From an uncultured Eisenbergiella sp. (lineage in GTDB: Bacteria; Bacillota; Clostridia; Lachnospirales; Lachnospiraceae), in assembly GCA_947598825.1 (NCBI GenBank), contig CANQFM010000006.1, forward strand, positions 1-64,000: a DNA stretch of 64,000 nucleotides, given 5' to 3'. This document shows positions 26,041-36,042 of this stretch, piece by piece. Below the pieces are notes generated by a model. It did not search any database, was not told the origin of the DNA, and saw only the letters and a list, made by a program, of their open reading frames with translations. The number at the start of each line of letters is the position of its first letter. Position 1 is the first letter of the stretch. The position numbers and the translations under genes are program-made.

Positions 26041-27321
26041 TTACGCTTCCTCTATCGCTTTTCCGATATCATGCCTCATATATTTATTCGCAAAATCCAC
26101 CCACTGGGTCGCGTCATATGCCTTTTGTCTCGCTTCCTTCAACGTCGCGCCCGTGGCGGTCACGCCCAGCACCCGGCCGCCGTTTGTCAGTACGGTCCTG
26201 CCGTCGTCCGCCAGCTTCGTACCCGCGTGAAAACAATAATAGTCGTCTTTGCCCGCAAACTTCTCCAGCCCTGTGATCGGGAATCCCTTTTCGTATTTCA
26301 CCGGATACCCGTCGGAAGCCAGGATCACGCAGACCGCCGCATTGTCCTCAAACTGCAGGTCTATCCGGTCCAGCGTCCCGTCGATGCAGGCGTTGCAGAC
26401 GTCGATAATATCGTTTTTCATACGGGGAAGCACGACCTGCGCCTCCGGATCCCCAAAGCGGGCGTTGTACTCCAGCACCCTGGGGCCGTCCTTTGTGAGC
26501 ATCAGGCCGAAAAAGATCACGCCCTTAAACGGCCTGCCCTCGGCCGCCATCGCGTCTACCGTCGCCTGATAAATATATTTTTGGCAGAAATCATCCACTT
26601 CTTTCGTATAAAAAGGAGAAGGGGAAAAATTGCCCATACCGCCTGTATTCAGCCCCTTGTCCCCGTCCTGGGCACGCTTGTGGTCCTGCGCTGAGGACAT
26701 GATCCGAATGGTCTTTCCATCCACAAAGGACAGTACCGATACCTCCCGGCCGGTCAAAAACTCCTCGATCACCATCCGGCTGCCGGCGGCGCCAAACTTG
26801 CGTTCCGTCATGATCGCGCACACGCCGTCTTCCGCTTCCTGCAGCGTGTTGCAGATCAGCACCCCTTTCCCCAGGGCCAGTCCGTCGGCCTTAAGCACCA
26901 CCGGGAACCTGGCCTGCGTGTGCAGGTATTCCAGCGCGTCCTCCGCCTGGGAAAAGGTTTCATAGGCCGCCGTAGGAATATGGTATTTTTTCATCAGATC
27001 CTTGGAAAACGCTTTACTGCCTTCCAGGATGGCCGCATTCTTCCGAGGTCCGAAGGCCCGGATCCCGGCTTCCTCCAGGACGTCTACCAGCCCCCCTACC
27101 AGGGGATCGTCCATGCCCACAATGACCAGATCCACCGATTTTTCCTTTGCAAACGCCGTAATCTTGTCAAACTCCATGGCGCCGATCGGAACGCATTCGG
27201 CGATCTGTCCAATGCCCGCGTTGCCAGGCGCACAGTAAATCTGCTCCACCCTGGGGCTTTTGGCCACACTGACCGCGATGGCATGTTCCCTGCCGCCGCT
27301 TCCCACGATCAATACCTTCAT
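26041..27321 (-). CDS. purD: Phosphoribosylamine-glycine ligase
   Basis: 426 residues. [15 protein letters not shown] and APGNAGIG at the N-terminus, the ATP-grasp core (VVLKADGLALGKGVLIC, VIEEFLTGREVSVLSFVDG) and EYNARFGDPEAQVVLPRM define GARS. It adds glycine to phosphoribosylamine. Its ATG overlaps the stop of purN (ATGA). Last gene of purE-purM-purN-purD. Confidence 0.97.
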   Translation of the reverse strand: MKVLIVGSGGREHAIAVSVAKSPRVEQIYCAPGNAGIGQIAECVPIGAMEFDKITAFAKEKSVDLVIVGMDDPLVGGLVDVLEEAGIRAFGPRKNAAILEGSKAFSKDLMKKYHIPTAAYETFSQAEDALEYLHTQARFPVVLKADGLALGKGVLICNTLQEAEDGVCAIMTERKFGAAGSRMVIEEFLTGREVSVLSFVDGKTIRIMSSAQDHKRAQDGDKGLNTGGMGNFSPSPFYTKEVDDFCQKYIYQATVDAMAAEGRPFKGVIFFGLMLTKDGPRVLEYNARFGDPEAQVVLPRMKNDIIDVCNACIDGTLDRIDLQFEDNAAVCVILASDGYPVKYEKGFPITGLEKFAGKDDYYCFHAGTKLADDGRTVLTNGGRVLGVTATGATLKEARQKAYDATQWVDFANKYMRHDIGKAIEEA

Positions 27322-27941
27322 TTGATCCTTACCTTTCCTTCTTCCACCGATACTCTGCCGTTTGCAATCAAATCGATCGCCCTGGGCAGGATCTGCCACT
27401 CCGCTTCTTCCATCACCCGGCGCTGCAGGGACTTAGCCGTATCCTCCGGCCTCACCTCAACCGCTTTCTGCAGGATGATCGGGCCGGTATCCATACCGCC
27501 GTCCACAAAATGCACGGTGGCCCCCGTCACCCTCACACCGCGGGCAAGCGCCGCTTCATGCACCCGAAGCCCATAATACCCCACGCCGCAGAAAGAAGGG
27601 ATCAGCGACGGATGGATATTGATGATCCGGTTCGGGAACGCCTCCACCAACGCCTGGGGAACCGCCACCAAAAAACCCGCCAGCACGATCAGATCCGGCG
27701 CCAGCGCCTTTACTTTTTCTACGAATGCGTCGTTAAACGCCTCCCTGCTCTCAAAATCCCGCGGCGAAAGGCAGATCGCCTCTATCCCGTTTTCCCTCGC
27801 CCGCTGCAGGGCGTAGGCCCCTGCATTGTTGCTGATGACATATTCCACCCGGGCGCCTGAGATCCTGCCTGCGTCTATAGCGTCCAGGATCGCCTGCAGG
27901 TTCGTCCCGCCTCCGGATACGCACACCAGAAGCTTTAACAT
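27318..27941 (-). CDS. purN: Phosphoribosylglycinamide formyltransferase
   Basis: 207 residues. [20 protein letters not shown] binds the substrate phosphate; [31 protein letters not shown] contains the catalytic Asn-His of the formyltransferase family, and the Asp lies in [16 protein letters not shown]. It uses 10-formyl-THF. It overlaps purM by seven bases and purD by four. Confidence 0.97.
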   Translation of the reverse strand: MLKLLVCVSGGGTNLQAILDAIDAGRISGARVEYVISNNAGAYALQRARENGIEAICLSPRDFESREAFNDAFVEKVKALAPDLIVLAGFLVAVPQALVEAFPNRIINIHPSLIPSFCGVGYYGLRVHEAALARGVRVTGATVHFVDGGMDTGPIILQKAVEVRPEDTAKSLQRRVMEEAEWQILPRAIDLIANGRVSVEEGKVRIK

Positions 27942-28960
27942 AAGGTAACTCCTTTTTCTCCCGCTTCGATAGAACCGATCACATAGGGCGTCTCGCCCGC
28001 CTCACGGATGGCCCTGGCCGCCCGCTCTGCATCCTGGGCGGAAACCGCCAGGATCATCCCGATCCCCATATTATAGGTATTATACATGATCTTCTCTTCG
28101 ATATCTCCTGTCCTGGCCAACAGCCGGAAAATGGCCGGAACCTCATAGCTGTCCTTGTGGATCACCGCCCGTGTGCCCTCCCGGAGCATGCGCGGCACGT
28201 TCTCATAAAAGCCGCCGCCGGTGATATGGCTGCAGGCTTTCACCGTCACGCCGACGTCCTTCACGGCCTTTAACGCCCTGACGTAAATCCTGGTGGGCGC
28301 AAGGAGCGCCTCGCCCAGCGTTTTCCCCAGTTCGTCATAATAGGTATCCAGGCTCTTTTTAGTCATCTCAAACACTTTCCTCACCAGGGAAAAGCCGTTG
28401 GAATGTACGCCGGAGCTGGCCATGCCCAAAAGGACGTCTCCCGGCTGCAGGTTTTCGCCTGTGATCAGATCTTTCTGATCCACGATGCCCACCGCAAAAC
28501 CGGCCAGATCATATTCCTCTTCCGGATAAAATCCCGGCATTTCAGCCGTTTCCCCGCCGATCAGCGCCGCCCCTGCCTGGATGCAGCCGTCCGCCACGCC
28601 CTTGACGATCGAAGCGATCTTTTCCGGATGATTCTTCCCGCAGGCGATATAATCCAAAAAAAACAGCGGTTCTCCGCCGGCACAGGCGATATCGTTGACG
28701 CACATCGCCACGCAGTCGATGCCTACGGTATCGTGCTTATCCATCAAAAACGCCAGCTTCAGCTTGGTGCCGACGCCGTCGGTGCCGGAAACCAGCGTGG
28801 GTTTCTCCATATCCTTATATCTTTCCATGGAAAAAGCGCCGGAAAAACCGCCGATACCGCCCAGCACTTCCGGCCGCATCGTGTTTTTCACATGCCGCTT
28901 CATCAATTCCACCGACCGATAGCCGGCTTCGATGTCAACGCCCGAACTTTTGTAGTCCAT
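27935..28960 (-). CDS. purM: Phosphoribosylformylglycinamidine cyclo-ligase
   Basis: 341 residues. [19 protein letters not shown] at the start, [14 protein letters not shown] and [12 protein letters not shown] are hallmark AIR synthetase segments; [14 protein letters not shown] is near the C-terminus. It closes the imidazole ring of AIR. Part of the purEMND run. Confidence 0.97.
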   Translation of the reverse strand: MDYKSSGVDIEAGYRSVELMKRHVKNTMRPEVLGGIGGFSGAFSMERYKDMEKPTLVSGTDGVGTKLKLAFLMDKHDTVGIDCVAMCVNDIACAGGEPLFFLDYIACGKNHPEKIASIVKGVADGCIQAGAALIGGETAEMPGFYPEEEYDLAGFAVGIVDQKDLITGENLQPGDVLLGMASSGVHSNGFSLVRKVFEMTKKSLDTYYDELGKTLGEALLAPTRIYVRALKAVKDVGVTVKACSHITGGGFYENVPRMLREGTRAVIHKDSYEVPAIFRLLARTGDIEEKIMYNTYNMGIGMILAVSAQDAERAARAIREAGETPYVIGSIEAGEKGVTLC

Positions 28961-28998
28961 ATGTACCTCCGCATTCTGTCTGTGATCCGCCGGGCGGA

Positions 28999-29505
28999 TT
29001 ATTTCTGATAGTCTTTCCAGCCGCTCTCCTGAAGCCGCGCATCCTTTTTCAGGACGCTCTCCTTCAATCCATCGCTGTAACTTTTGAGCTTTTCAAGCAG
29101 GTCAGGATCGGAAACCGCCAGGATCTTCGCCGCCAGAAGCCCTGCGTTGGTCCCGCCGTTGATCGCCACTGTAGCCACGGGGATGCCGGAAGGCATCTGC
29201 ACGATGGAATACAGGGAATCCCTGCCGCCCAGAGATGTGGTATGCATCGGGATGCCGATCACAGGCATCGGGAAAAGCGCGGCGCACATGCCCGGCAAAT
29301 GGGCCGCCATGCCGGCGCCGGCAATAATGACTTTTACACCGCGTTCCTCCGCGGTCTTCGCATATTCAAAAAAAACGTCCGGCATGCGATGCGCGGAAAT
29401 GATACGCATCTCGTAGGTGATCCCAAACTGGTCGAGTACCTCCGCCGCTTTCGCCATGACGGGCATATCGGAATCGCTGCCCATCACAATGCTGACCTGT
29501 GCCAT
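28999..29505 (-). CDS. purE: N5-carboxyaminoimidazole ribonucleotide mutase or AIR carboxylase
   Basis: 168 residues. [23 protein letters not shown] and [28 protein letters not shown] are the PurE signature. AGGAGG is 7-8 bases upstream of ATG 29505. No purK is visible in the window, so it cannot be told whether it is a class I mutase or class II carboxylase. First gene of the purE-purM-purN-purD operon; purL is separate, and purF, purC, purB and purH are not in the window. Confidence 0.95.
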   Translation of the reverse strand: MAQVSIVMGSDSDMPVMAKAAEVLDQFGITYEMRIISAHRMPDVFFEYAKTAEERGVKVIIAGAGMAAHLPGMCAALFPMPVIGIPMHTTSLGGRDSLYSIVQMPSGIPVATVAINGGTNAGLLAAKILAVSDPDLLEKLKSYSDGLKESVLKKDARLQESGWKDYQK

Positions 29506-29548
29506 ATCTTCTGTCCTCCTGTCCGATGACAGTAAAAACTTATCCAAC

Positions 29549-29583
29549 CATTATACAGTGTACTAAACTTTGCCCTGTAATGC
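29549..29583 (-). promoter_or_regulatory. Probable promoter of the purEMND operon
   Basis: On the minus strand a TTGCAT element is followed after 17 bp by TACACT, and a TATAAT occurs five bases further on. Either could act as -10. No purine riboswitch fold was recognised before purE. Confidence 0.45.
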
Positions 29584-29622
29584 AAGGGAAAAATACGCCG
29601 TCCTCCGATGGAAAATACATTC

Positions 29623-31686
29623 CTATCCCCGGTAAAACGCTGCGTTGAGTTCTTCCGTCCCCTCCAGCACAAAACGCCCGTCTTTGATGATGACGCACTC
29701 CGTTTCGTCCCCGGCCACGGCCGTCAGCTCCCCCAGTTCATCGTAAGGGATCGTAATGTCCGTATGACAGTTAAAATACGCCCCGGCCGGATCCTCCTTC
29801 CGCCGCGCGGACACTTCATTATCCCGCGCCACGATGGCCTTGCCGTCCGGATTGTAGGTCATCCTGTCCTCCTCATGGCTGTAACAGGTATCCCCCAGCG
29901 CGAAATGGGGGCCTGTTTTCTCTGCGATCAGGATCGGCATTTTGTCCTGGATCCCGTATTTTTCAGCCGTTACATAGGCCAGGGTATTGGTGCCGATCGC
30001 AAACTCCCCCAGAGGCAGCGTCTCATGGCGAAACATCACCTGCTCCCGGAGCAGTTCCCGGCCTTCCTGGCTGGAGGCGAAATTGGCGCATGAGTAATCC
30101 GTCACCATACCGTCCCGGAAGGTGATCTTAAGATCCCGATATTCCATGCCATTCAGATAGACCCTGGACACATGCAGCAGTCCCTGCGTCCCGGCAAGCT
30201 GCGGCGAGGTGAAAACTTCCCCGACGGGAATATTGACGTCGGCCAGGCAGTTTTCAAAATTCGTTTCCCGTTCGGGATCCTCCAGCCTGCGCAGCATGAT
30301 CTTAAGATCCGTCACGTTCTCCCCCATCCCCCGGACGCGAACCCAGGCCGCTTTATCCAGGGCGTCGATGAGGCGCTGCTGGATCGCCCCATAGGCTTTC
30401 TGATCCATGGTATTGATCTTCAGGATCTCGTCAAAGATCTCCGGATACGCCTCTCCGATCCCGGGTACGGGAAAAGCGATGATCGTAAAGCTGCGCTCTT
30501 CGGGATCCATGTACTCTGTGGCAAGGACACCGGCCCTGCTCTGATATTCCACCGACAAAGCCCGCTGCTTATCGGACAGCGTTAGCCGCTGCTCTGTATG
30601 CTTCGGGGCAAAGGGCGTTTCCCCAAAGCACTCGATGACCGCCGGCCCCGCGTATACAGACCCCTTTTCGCGGCACGCCTCCCAGGCGTTTTTGCAGCAT
30701 TCCAGTTTATGGTGCATGAATTTTCTGTCCAGATACAACGCCTGGTCATTTTCGTGATCGTATTCAAACTGCCGGTTTACAGACGCTCCAAAAAATCCGT
30801 TCTTATATACCCGGCGGCCCGCCAGGAAGCTGGCAGGCGCGCGGCTGATCACCGGTTCCAGCCCCATTCCCCGAAAACGGCCGATCAGCGCCCTGACCAC
30901 CCGTTCAAAACCCAGGGGATATCGGATGCCCACAGACTTCTTTTTATCCAGCGATTTGCCGGCCAGCACAAACCCTCTGCAAAAGCCCTCCGCGATCGTA
31001 TCGGCGATCTTTTGAATCTTTTCTTCCGGCAGGCTGTTCAGATGCTCCGCCGTCCTCCACTGGTCGTCCGCAATATATTCCCCGTAATAGAAAAGATAAC
31101 GCAGATCCGCAAGATCGCTCTCCTCCAGGATCCTGACCGCAAAATCCTGCTCCCAGTCCACGCCCTGGGACACGGACTGTTCCAGAATCGGCTCCATATA
31201 ATCGCTGGCGAACCAATAATAAATGTCTTTTAGCTGGCCGTAAGGCGGTATGCCCTTTTCCTCCTGCCATGCGCAAAAAAAGGCGCTGTAAATCTCCAGA
31301 AACAGTTCCATACGGATCGTCACCGCTTCCAGATCCTGCTCATAGACATACGCCGGCAGGCTGTGCAGTTCCGCGCTCAGCGCGCAGAGCAGGCGCCCGT
31401 ATTCCTGCCCCAGCTTCTCCACGGCCCAGACGGGATTGGCATAGTTGGTATCATAATTTTTCCCGGCCAGATCGATAAAACAGATCTCATTGTGCCGTTC
31501 CAGTTCCATCAGTTCCGCTGCCCTGTGTTTTCCCTGCGCTACCCAGTCGTATTCTTCGGCCATGACTGCAAGATATCCTGCAACCTCTGTAAAAAAGGGT
31601 CGAAATTTTTCATGCGTTTCCGGCAGAACAGAAATTTCCTGGATTCTTTGACAGGCCAGCCCGAAACGTTCCTCCACGATCGTCAT
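29623..31686 (-). CDS. M29-family aminopeptidase with long N-terminal domain
   Basis: 687 residues, far longer than the ~410 of thermophilic aminopeptidase T. The C-terminal half has the M29 metal-binding motifs: PVGEVFTSP (Glu), LGEFAIGTN (Glu), AEKTGPHFALGDTCY (His) and CHTDITIPYDEL (His, Asp). The N-terminal ~270 residues are helical and have no recognised domain, but such long forms are common in Clostridia. The ATG overlaps the stop of the upstream small membrane protein gene. Cytoplasmic peptide turnover is likely. Confidence 0.85.
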   Translation of the reverse strand: MTIVEERFGLACQRIQEISVLPETHEKFRPFFTEVAGYLAVMAEEYDWVAQGKHRAAELMELERHNEICFIDLAGKNYDTNYANPVWAVEKLGQEYGRLLCALSAELHSLPAYVYEQDLEAVTIRMELFLEIYSAFFCAWQEEKGIPPYGQLKDIYYWFASDYMEPILEQSVSQGVDWEQDFAVRILEESDLADLRYLFYYGEYIADDQWRTAEHLNSLPEEKIQKIADTIAEGFCRGFVLAGKSLDKKKSVGIRYPLGFERVVRALIGRFRGMGLEPVISRAPASFLAGRRVYKNGFFGASVNRQFEYDHENDQALYLDRKFMHHKLECCKNAWEACREKGSVYAGPAVIECFGETPFAPKHTEQRLTLSDKQRALSVEYQSRAGVLATEYMDPEERSFTIIAFPVPGIGEAYPEIFDEILKINTMDQKAYGAIQQRLIDALDKAAWVRVRGMGENVTDLKIMLRRLEDPERETNFENCLADVNIPVGEVFTSPQLAGTQGLLHVSRVYLNGMEYRDLKITFRDGMVTDYSCANFASSQEGRELLREQVMFRHETLPLGEFAIGTNTLAYVTAEKYGIQDKMPILIAEKTGPHFALGDTCYSHEEDRMTYNPDGKAIVARDNEVSARRKEDPAGAYFNCHTDITIPYDELGELTAVAGDETECVIIKDGRFVLEGTEELNAAFYRG

Positions 31687-32003
31687 AGTCCGTATACTCC
31701 CGCGTATAAAATAAAAGCAATGCCCAGCAGGGTGAGCAGGTTCAGAACGATCCCCAGCCAGGCAAACAAATAGAATTTATCCTCTTCCAGCTTCGCTAAA
31801 ACGCCCAGGATCAGGCCGGCCAGGGAAAAGAGCAAACACAATCCCCCCGCCACCCCATATCTCACAGGAACGTTCCCGTCTCTCAAAAAGGCCAGATAGA
31901 CGGCCAGGATCAGGGAAACCAGAGACAGGACGCCGAAAAAAGAGGACATGATCCCCTTCTTTGACTCCGCTTTGTTCGTAAAGATATAGCCTCTGCGCGC
32001 CAT
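31683..32003 (-). CDS. Small four-helix membrane protein (DUF6142-like)
   Basis: 106 residues. A short charged start (ARRGYIFTNKAESKKGIMSSFFG) and four hydrophobic helices. The start matches my recollection of the DUF6142 family of Lachnospiraceae. No function known. Coupled to the downstream aminopeptidase gene by an ATGA overlap. Confidence 0.7.
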   Translation of the reverse strand: MARRGYIFTNKAESKKGIMSSFFGVLSLVSLILAVYLAFLRDGNVPVRYGVAGGLCLLFSLAGLILGVLAKLEEDKFYLFAWLGIVLNLLTLLGIAFILYAGVYGL

Positions 32004-32027
32004 CCGCTCCCCTTTCCGTCCCGCTTC

Positions 32028-32180
32028 TCAGAACAGGATCTTGCTCCTGCGCGCCAGAAGCTTCGCTCCGCCAACGATCAGCAGCACGCCGCAGACCACG
32101 CCGCTTAACAGCACGATCACGCCCACGGCGATATCCATTGCGCCGCAACCGCCCATGACTTTATACGTTTTTTCTTCCAT
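32028..32180 (-). CDS. Very small membrane protein
   Basis: 50 residues from the ATG at 32180 (GGAG seven bases upstream). The N-terminal part contains YKVMGGCGAMDIA, then one strongly hydrophobic helix (IAVGVIVLLSGVVCGVLLIVGGAKLL) and a basic end (ARRSKILF), so the C-terminus is cytoplasmic. Similar YKVM-type mini-proteins occur in clostridia, but no role is known. An ATG at 32192 is an alternative start without a ribosome binding site. Confidence 0.6.
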   Translation of the reverse strand: MEEKTYKVMGGCGAMDIAVGVIVLLSGVVCGVLLIVGGAKLLARRSKILF

Positions 32181-32216
32181 TTTATTCTCCATTCCGGAGC
32201 GTTTACGCGACGGGGC

Positions 32217-32323
32217 GATGAGAAATTCGCGAATGCGATTTCTCATCTGCCATCAGGGCAATTTGTGACGCTCCTACACAAATTGCCGATTGAAAAATGA
32301 GCTATCAAGCTCATTTTTCAATC
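32217..32323. repeat. Three tandem perfect hairpins, probable repetitive palindromic element
   Basis: Hairpin 1: GATGAGAAAT (32217-32226) with ATTTCTCATC (32238-32247). Hairpin 2: GGCAATTTGTG (32257-32267) with CACAAATTGCC (32277-32287). Hairpin 3: a 16-bp perfect stem (32288-32303 with 32308-32323) with a four-base loop. The three follow each other within 107 bp between pyrE and a mini-gene. Hairpin 3 could end pyrE transcription, but has no clear T-run. The order and perfection suggest a mobile palindromic repeat. Confidence 0.65.
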
Positions 32324-32333
32324 TTATCCTCCT

Positions 32334-33014
32334 TCAGTCCTTCGCGCCGTACTGCGCATAATAGGCGTCCAACGCGGCCTTGACAGTATCATCGATATAA
32401 ACTTTCCCTTTATAGGGCCTGTTATACAGGTATTCTGTCACTTCCTCCATCGTCACGATCGCCCTGGCCTCAAACCCATAGGTTTCCCGGATCTCATTCA
32501 GCGCGCTCTTTTCGGTGGCGCGCCCCCGCTCCATGCGGTTTAAGGAAACCATCAGGCCCACGATCTGCACGTCCGCCTGCGCCCGCAGAATAGGAAAAGT
32601 CTCCTCAATGGACTTGCCGGAAGTGGTCACATCCTCGATGATCACCACCCTGTCGCCGTCCTTTAAGCTGCTGCCCAGCAAAATCCCGGTATCGCCGTGA
32701 TCCTTCTCCTCCTTGCGGTTGGAGCAGTAACGGATATCCTTCCCGTATAATTCGCTGATCGCCATAGCGGTGGCCACGGCCAGCGGGATCCCCTTATAGG
32801 CCGGCCCGAACAACACATCGAAATCCAGGTCGTATGCGTCGTGGATCGCCTTCGCATAATATTCCCCCAGCCGGCGAAGCTGGGTCCCGGTCACATAGGC
32901 GCCGGCGTTCATGAAGAAGGGGGATTTCCGGCCACTCTTTAACGTAAACTCCCCAAACTTAAGCACGTCGCTTTCCACCATAAATTCGATAAATTCTTTT
33001 TTATAAGCTTCCAT
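32334..33014 (-). CDS. pyrE: Orotate phosphoribosyltransferase
   Basis: 226 residues. FGEFTLKSGRKSPFFMNAG at the start and the PRPP motif RVVIIEDVTTSGKSIEE are diagnostic. It makes OMP from orotate. Start at ATG 33014 (AGGAGGTGAGGAAAGG upstream), seven bases after the end of pyrF, so the last two steps of UMP synthesis are encoded together. Confidence 0.96.
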   Translation of the reverse strand: MEAYKKEFIEFMVESDVLKFGEFTLKSGRKSPFFMNAGAYVTGTQLRRLGEYYAKAIHDAYDLDFDVLFGPAYKGIPLAVATAMAISELYGKDIRYCSNRKEEKDHGDTGILLGSSLKDGDRVVIIEDVTTSGKSIEETFPILRAQADVQIVGLMVSLNRMERGRATEKSALNEIRETYGFEARAIVTMEEVTEYLYNRPYKGKVYIDDTVKAALDAYYAQYGAKD

Positions 33015-33021
33015 CCTTTCC

Positions 33022-33948
33022 TCACCTCCTGTCCAACGCCTGGGCAATGTCCTCTCTCATATCCAGCACCGCCTGCCGGGAGGCGTCCGCATAGTTCATT
33101 TCTCCAAAACGCGCGTATTTTTCCTGTTGATAGGCGGCAATGATGCCCCGGGAGGAATTTACGATGGCGCCCAGTCCGTCTTCATTGAAAAAATGAACCA
33201 GATCCGCGCCTTTCCCTCCCTGGGCCCCGTAGCCCGGCACCAGAATAAACGCCTTGGGCATCAGCCTGCGCAGGATCCTTCCCTGCTCAGGATAAGTGGC
33301 GCCCACTACAGCCCCTACATAACTGTATCGTTCTCCCATACAGGCCTCGCCCCACTGGGCCACCTTTTCGCCTACGACCTCATAGAGCGGCCTGCCGTCC
33401 ACCAGTTGGTCCTGAAACTCCCCGCTGCTGGGGTTGGACGTTTTGACCAGGACAAAAATTCCCTTTTTTTCTTCCTGGCATACCTTAAGAAAAGGCTTCA
33501 CGCCATCGGACCCCAGATAAGGATTGACCGTAGCGAAATCCGCGTCAAACGGCGCGTAGGTTTTTTCTCCAACGGCCACCCTGCCCAGATGCGCTACCGC
33601 ATACGCTTCCGAGGTAGATCCGATATCCCCGCGTTTTACGTCGGCGATCACGATCAGCCCCTTTTGTTTGCAGTAGGCAACGGTTTTCTGATACGCGATC
33701 AGCCCCTCTGTCCCGAACTGTTCATACATGGCGATCTGCGGCTTGACTGCAGGCACCAGATCACAAACGGCGTCTACGATCCCCCGGTTAAAGAGATATA
33801 TCGCCTCCGCCGCGCCGCGAAGGGTCTGGCCGTATTCCGCAAAAACAGCTTTTTTGATATGCTCCGGCACAAATTTCATCGTTGGATCCAGCCCTACCAC
33901 GATCGGGGCGTTGGTCTTTTGAATCCTGGCGATCAGTTGATCGATCAT
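33022..33948 (-). CDS. pyrF: Orotidine 5'-phosphate decarboxylase, type 2
   Basis: 308 residues. The type 2 (long) form is shown by DPTMKFVPEHI near the N-terminus, VIADVKRGDIGSTSEAYA with the catalytic Lys/Asp array, and FILVPGYGAQGGKGADL. It decarboxylates OMP to UMP. Directly upstream of pyrE; no other pyrimidine genes are in the window. Confidence 0.96.
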   Translation of the reverse strand: MIDQLIARIQKTNAPIVVGLDPTMKFVPEHIKKAVFAEYGQTLRGAAEAIYLFNRGIVDAVCDLVPAVKPQIAMYEQFGTEGLIAYQKTVAYCKQKGLIVIADVKRGDIGSTSEAYAVAHLGRVAVGEKTYAPFDADFATVNPYLGSDGVKPFLKVCQEEKKGIFVLVKTSNPSSGEFQDQLVDGRPLYEVVGEKVAQWGEACMGERYSYVGAVVGATYPEQGRILRRLMPKAFILVPGYGAQGGKGADLVHFFNEDGLGAIVNSSRGIIAAYQQEKYARFGEMNYADASRQAVLDMREDIAQALDRR

Positions 33949-33960
33949 ATTTCCTCCCTA

Positions 33961-35043
33961 TCAGGCGCTTTTGATCCTCCTGTTTTGGACCTTTGCCACC
34001 AATTTCTTACAAACAGCATCTGCTGGCCTTTCAATCAGATGATATGTTACCCAGACGCCAACTGCCGTCAGTCCGGTCAATAACATTATGACGACCACAG
34101 GATGCAGCGTCACTTTCGCCTGCAGCAGCGTCAGGCATTCCACGACGGCACCATGCACCAGATAAATATCAAAAGAAAAACGATCCAGCTCCTGGAACAC
34201 TTTCGCGACGCCTGTTTTCCGGCGTTTCCAGGTAAAATTCCCCGCCAAAAGCATCAATACCGCATATATCCACGACAGGTTCATGAAATACTCCCCCTGC
34301 TGTCCCAAAACCGCGATCACAAGACGTATCGCCAGCGCGGTCAACGCCATAATGGCCGACGCTTTCAGGGGCGGGAAACGTTCGGCCAGACGCCATACCA
34401 GTATGCCCAACAGGAAAAAGTGGAGGTAAAAAATCAGCATACCGTATTCGGCCAGTCCGGCCCCGATCCAAAGATAATGTAAAAAAATGCCGCTGGCATA
34501 TAACAAATAAGCCCGCCACAGGCTTTTTGCTGCCCGCACAAGCAATGGCGCCAGCAGATAAAACGCGATAAATAATCCAATCGTCCATGTACCTCCCTGA
34601 TTGCTCCAGAAGTAGCCATCCGCCGGGACAAAGATATTGGTGATCAGAAAAAAACGTAACCAGTAAAGCCCGCCCGGATCCGGCGGTGCATCGCGCAGGA
34701 TGCCGGAATAAAGTACCATGTAAAAACAAATCACCGCATAGTACAGGGGGAAGATCCGAAACAACCGCTTCAAGTAATAAACTGCCACATCATAAAGATC
34801 ATTTCCCGGCTGCAATTCCTTGGCTCGGCAGGCAAGAAAACCGCTGAGCAAAAAAAAGATATAGACACCAGACGCCCCAAAATTTGCTATGGAATAGGCC
34901 CGCCCGGTCAGTCCGACCCGTTGGGCCAAATGAGAAACAAACACACCTGCGCAAGCCAATACGCGGAACAATTGGACATGATCCAAACGCCCCTCTGAAG
35001 GCAGAGCAGTCGTTTTCTGCACAGGGACATTCCTTTGCGTCAT
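33961..35043 (-). CDS. Membrane acyltransferase family 3 (OafA/YrhL type)
   Basis: 360 residues and about ten membrane helices. The start HVQLFRVLACAGVFVSHLAQRVG contains the conserved histidine used in acyl transfer; SGVYIFFLLSGFLACR and the C-terminal VTYHLIERPA are also family features. It moves acyl groups across the membrane to sugars or polymers. The start codon overlaps the end of the SGNH-hydrolase gene (ATGA). Pairing of an acyltransferase-3 and an SGNH hydrolase is known for O-acetylation of surface polymers. Confidence 0.88.
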   Translation of the reverse strand: MTQRNVPVQKTTALPSEGRLDHVQLFRVLACAGVFVSHLAQRVGLTGRAYSIANFGASGVYIFFLLSGFLACRAKELQPGNDLYDVAVYYLKRLFRIFPLYYAVICFYMVLYSGILRDAPPDPGGLYWLRFFLITNIFVPADGYFWSNQGGTWTIGLFIAFYLLAPLLVRAAKSLWRAYLLYASGIFLHYLWIGAGLAEYGMLIFYLHFFLLGILVWRLAERFPPLKASAIMALTALAIRLVIAVLGQQGEYFMNLSWIYAVLMLLAGNFTWKRRKTGVAKVFQELDRFSFDIYLVHGAVVECLTLLQAKVTLHPVVVIMLLTGLTAVGVWVTYHLIERPADAVCKKLVAKVQNRRIKSA

Positions 35044-36017
35044 ACGCCTCCCCTTCCTACGCTTTGCATCAGGAACTGAAATATCCGCGCATAGGTATCC
35101 GCCGTATAGTGGATACCGTCCGAAGTTGTCTCATATCCGGAAAGCTGCAAATAGGAATACAGGTTGATCCTTCCGATGCTTCCGTCCAGTCCTCCGCTGA
35201 GCCGGTCGTTAAAATACTCGATCGACCAGTTTGTCTTGCCATAAATGTTGGGATCTCCCACTGGACCGACAAACGCGATATAAACGATCGCGCCCTTCTT
35301 TCTCCAATCCTGATTGTATTTATTGATCACATTGATATATTCCTGATGATGGGACAGGTCATTCACCCCGTAATTAAGAATGATCACGGACCCCGGCGTT
35401 ACGAACTTATCGATATCCGCTTTCGCCTGGCTGGAGGACAGCCATTCCACACCGCCGCCATAACAGGAGGCAAAAACCGTCCCCGGCCATGCTGCCGAAC
35501 CACCCACGGCGTTGCCCATCTGCCCTACGCGAGAGTCACCTACGAAGATCACGTTGCCTCCGGCTGGCGTCTGAGTCGCCGCCTGCGCCTGGGCCGCTGC
35601 TGCCTGCGCTTGAGCTGCTGCCTGGGCCTGAGCCGCCGCCTGGGCCTGATACGCCTTTACCCATTCCGCCTGTTCCGCCAGCGCCGCCAGCATTGCTTCG
35701 TCCACCGGTATCGGCATCAAAAGCTTCCCGTTCACATATCCGATCCCATTCCCGAACACCACCTCATACCAGCCGTCTGCAGTCCGCCCGCAGACATTCA
35801 CTGCCTGTCCGGGCTCCAGTGCCCCCGCCACAGGAAAGTCCACTGACGGGCCCAATCGTACCCGTGCGATCGACGTTGCCTCCATGGCCGCCCCATAAGG
35901 CATGATTTCGGGTGTCTTGTCCGTATTTCCGGCCGCTTGTACAGTCTGTGCGGACAGGAAAAAAAGAAACGCGGCCGCCAAAACAGCCGGTATTTTTCTG
36001 AGCCATCCGTTTTTCAT
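35040..36017 (-). CDS. Exported SH3-SGNH hydrolase with Ala/Gln linker
   Basis: 325 residues. Signal peptide (LRKIPAVLAAAFLFFLSAQTVQAA), an SH3-like domain (residues ~48-100), an Ala/Gln low-complexity linker (repeated AQAQAAA, about residues 120-143) and an SGNH domain starting VIFVGDSRVGQM (Ser nucleophile in GDS), with ILNYGVNDLSHH (Asn) and SDGIHYTADTYARI (Asp-x-x-His). It could be an O-acyl esterase or acyltransferase working with the membrane acyltransferase encoded next to it. Start at 36017. Confidence 0.85.
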   Translation of the reverse strand: MKNGWLRKIPAVLAAAFLFFLSAQTVQAAGNTDKTPEIMPYGAAMEATSIARVRLGPSVDFPVAGALEPGQAVNVCGRTADGWYEVVFGNGIGYVNGKLLMPIPVDEAMLAALAEQAEWVKAYQAQAAAQAQAAAQAQAAAAQAQAATQTPAGGNVIFVGDSRVGQMGNAVGGSAAWPGTVFASCYGGGVEWLSSSQAKADIDKFVTPGSVIILNYGVNDLSHHQEYINVINKYNQDWRKKGAIVYIAFVGPVGDPNIYGKTNWSIEYFNDRLSGGLDGSIGRINLYSYLQLSGYETTSDGIHYTADTYARIFQFLMQSVGRGGV

Positions 36018-36042
36018 AACTATCCCACCTCCCGGCAGCCTG

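Noticed and set aside
35575..35655. Short GCC/CTG repeats
   Set aside because: They encode the Ala/Gln linker of the SGNH hydrolase.
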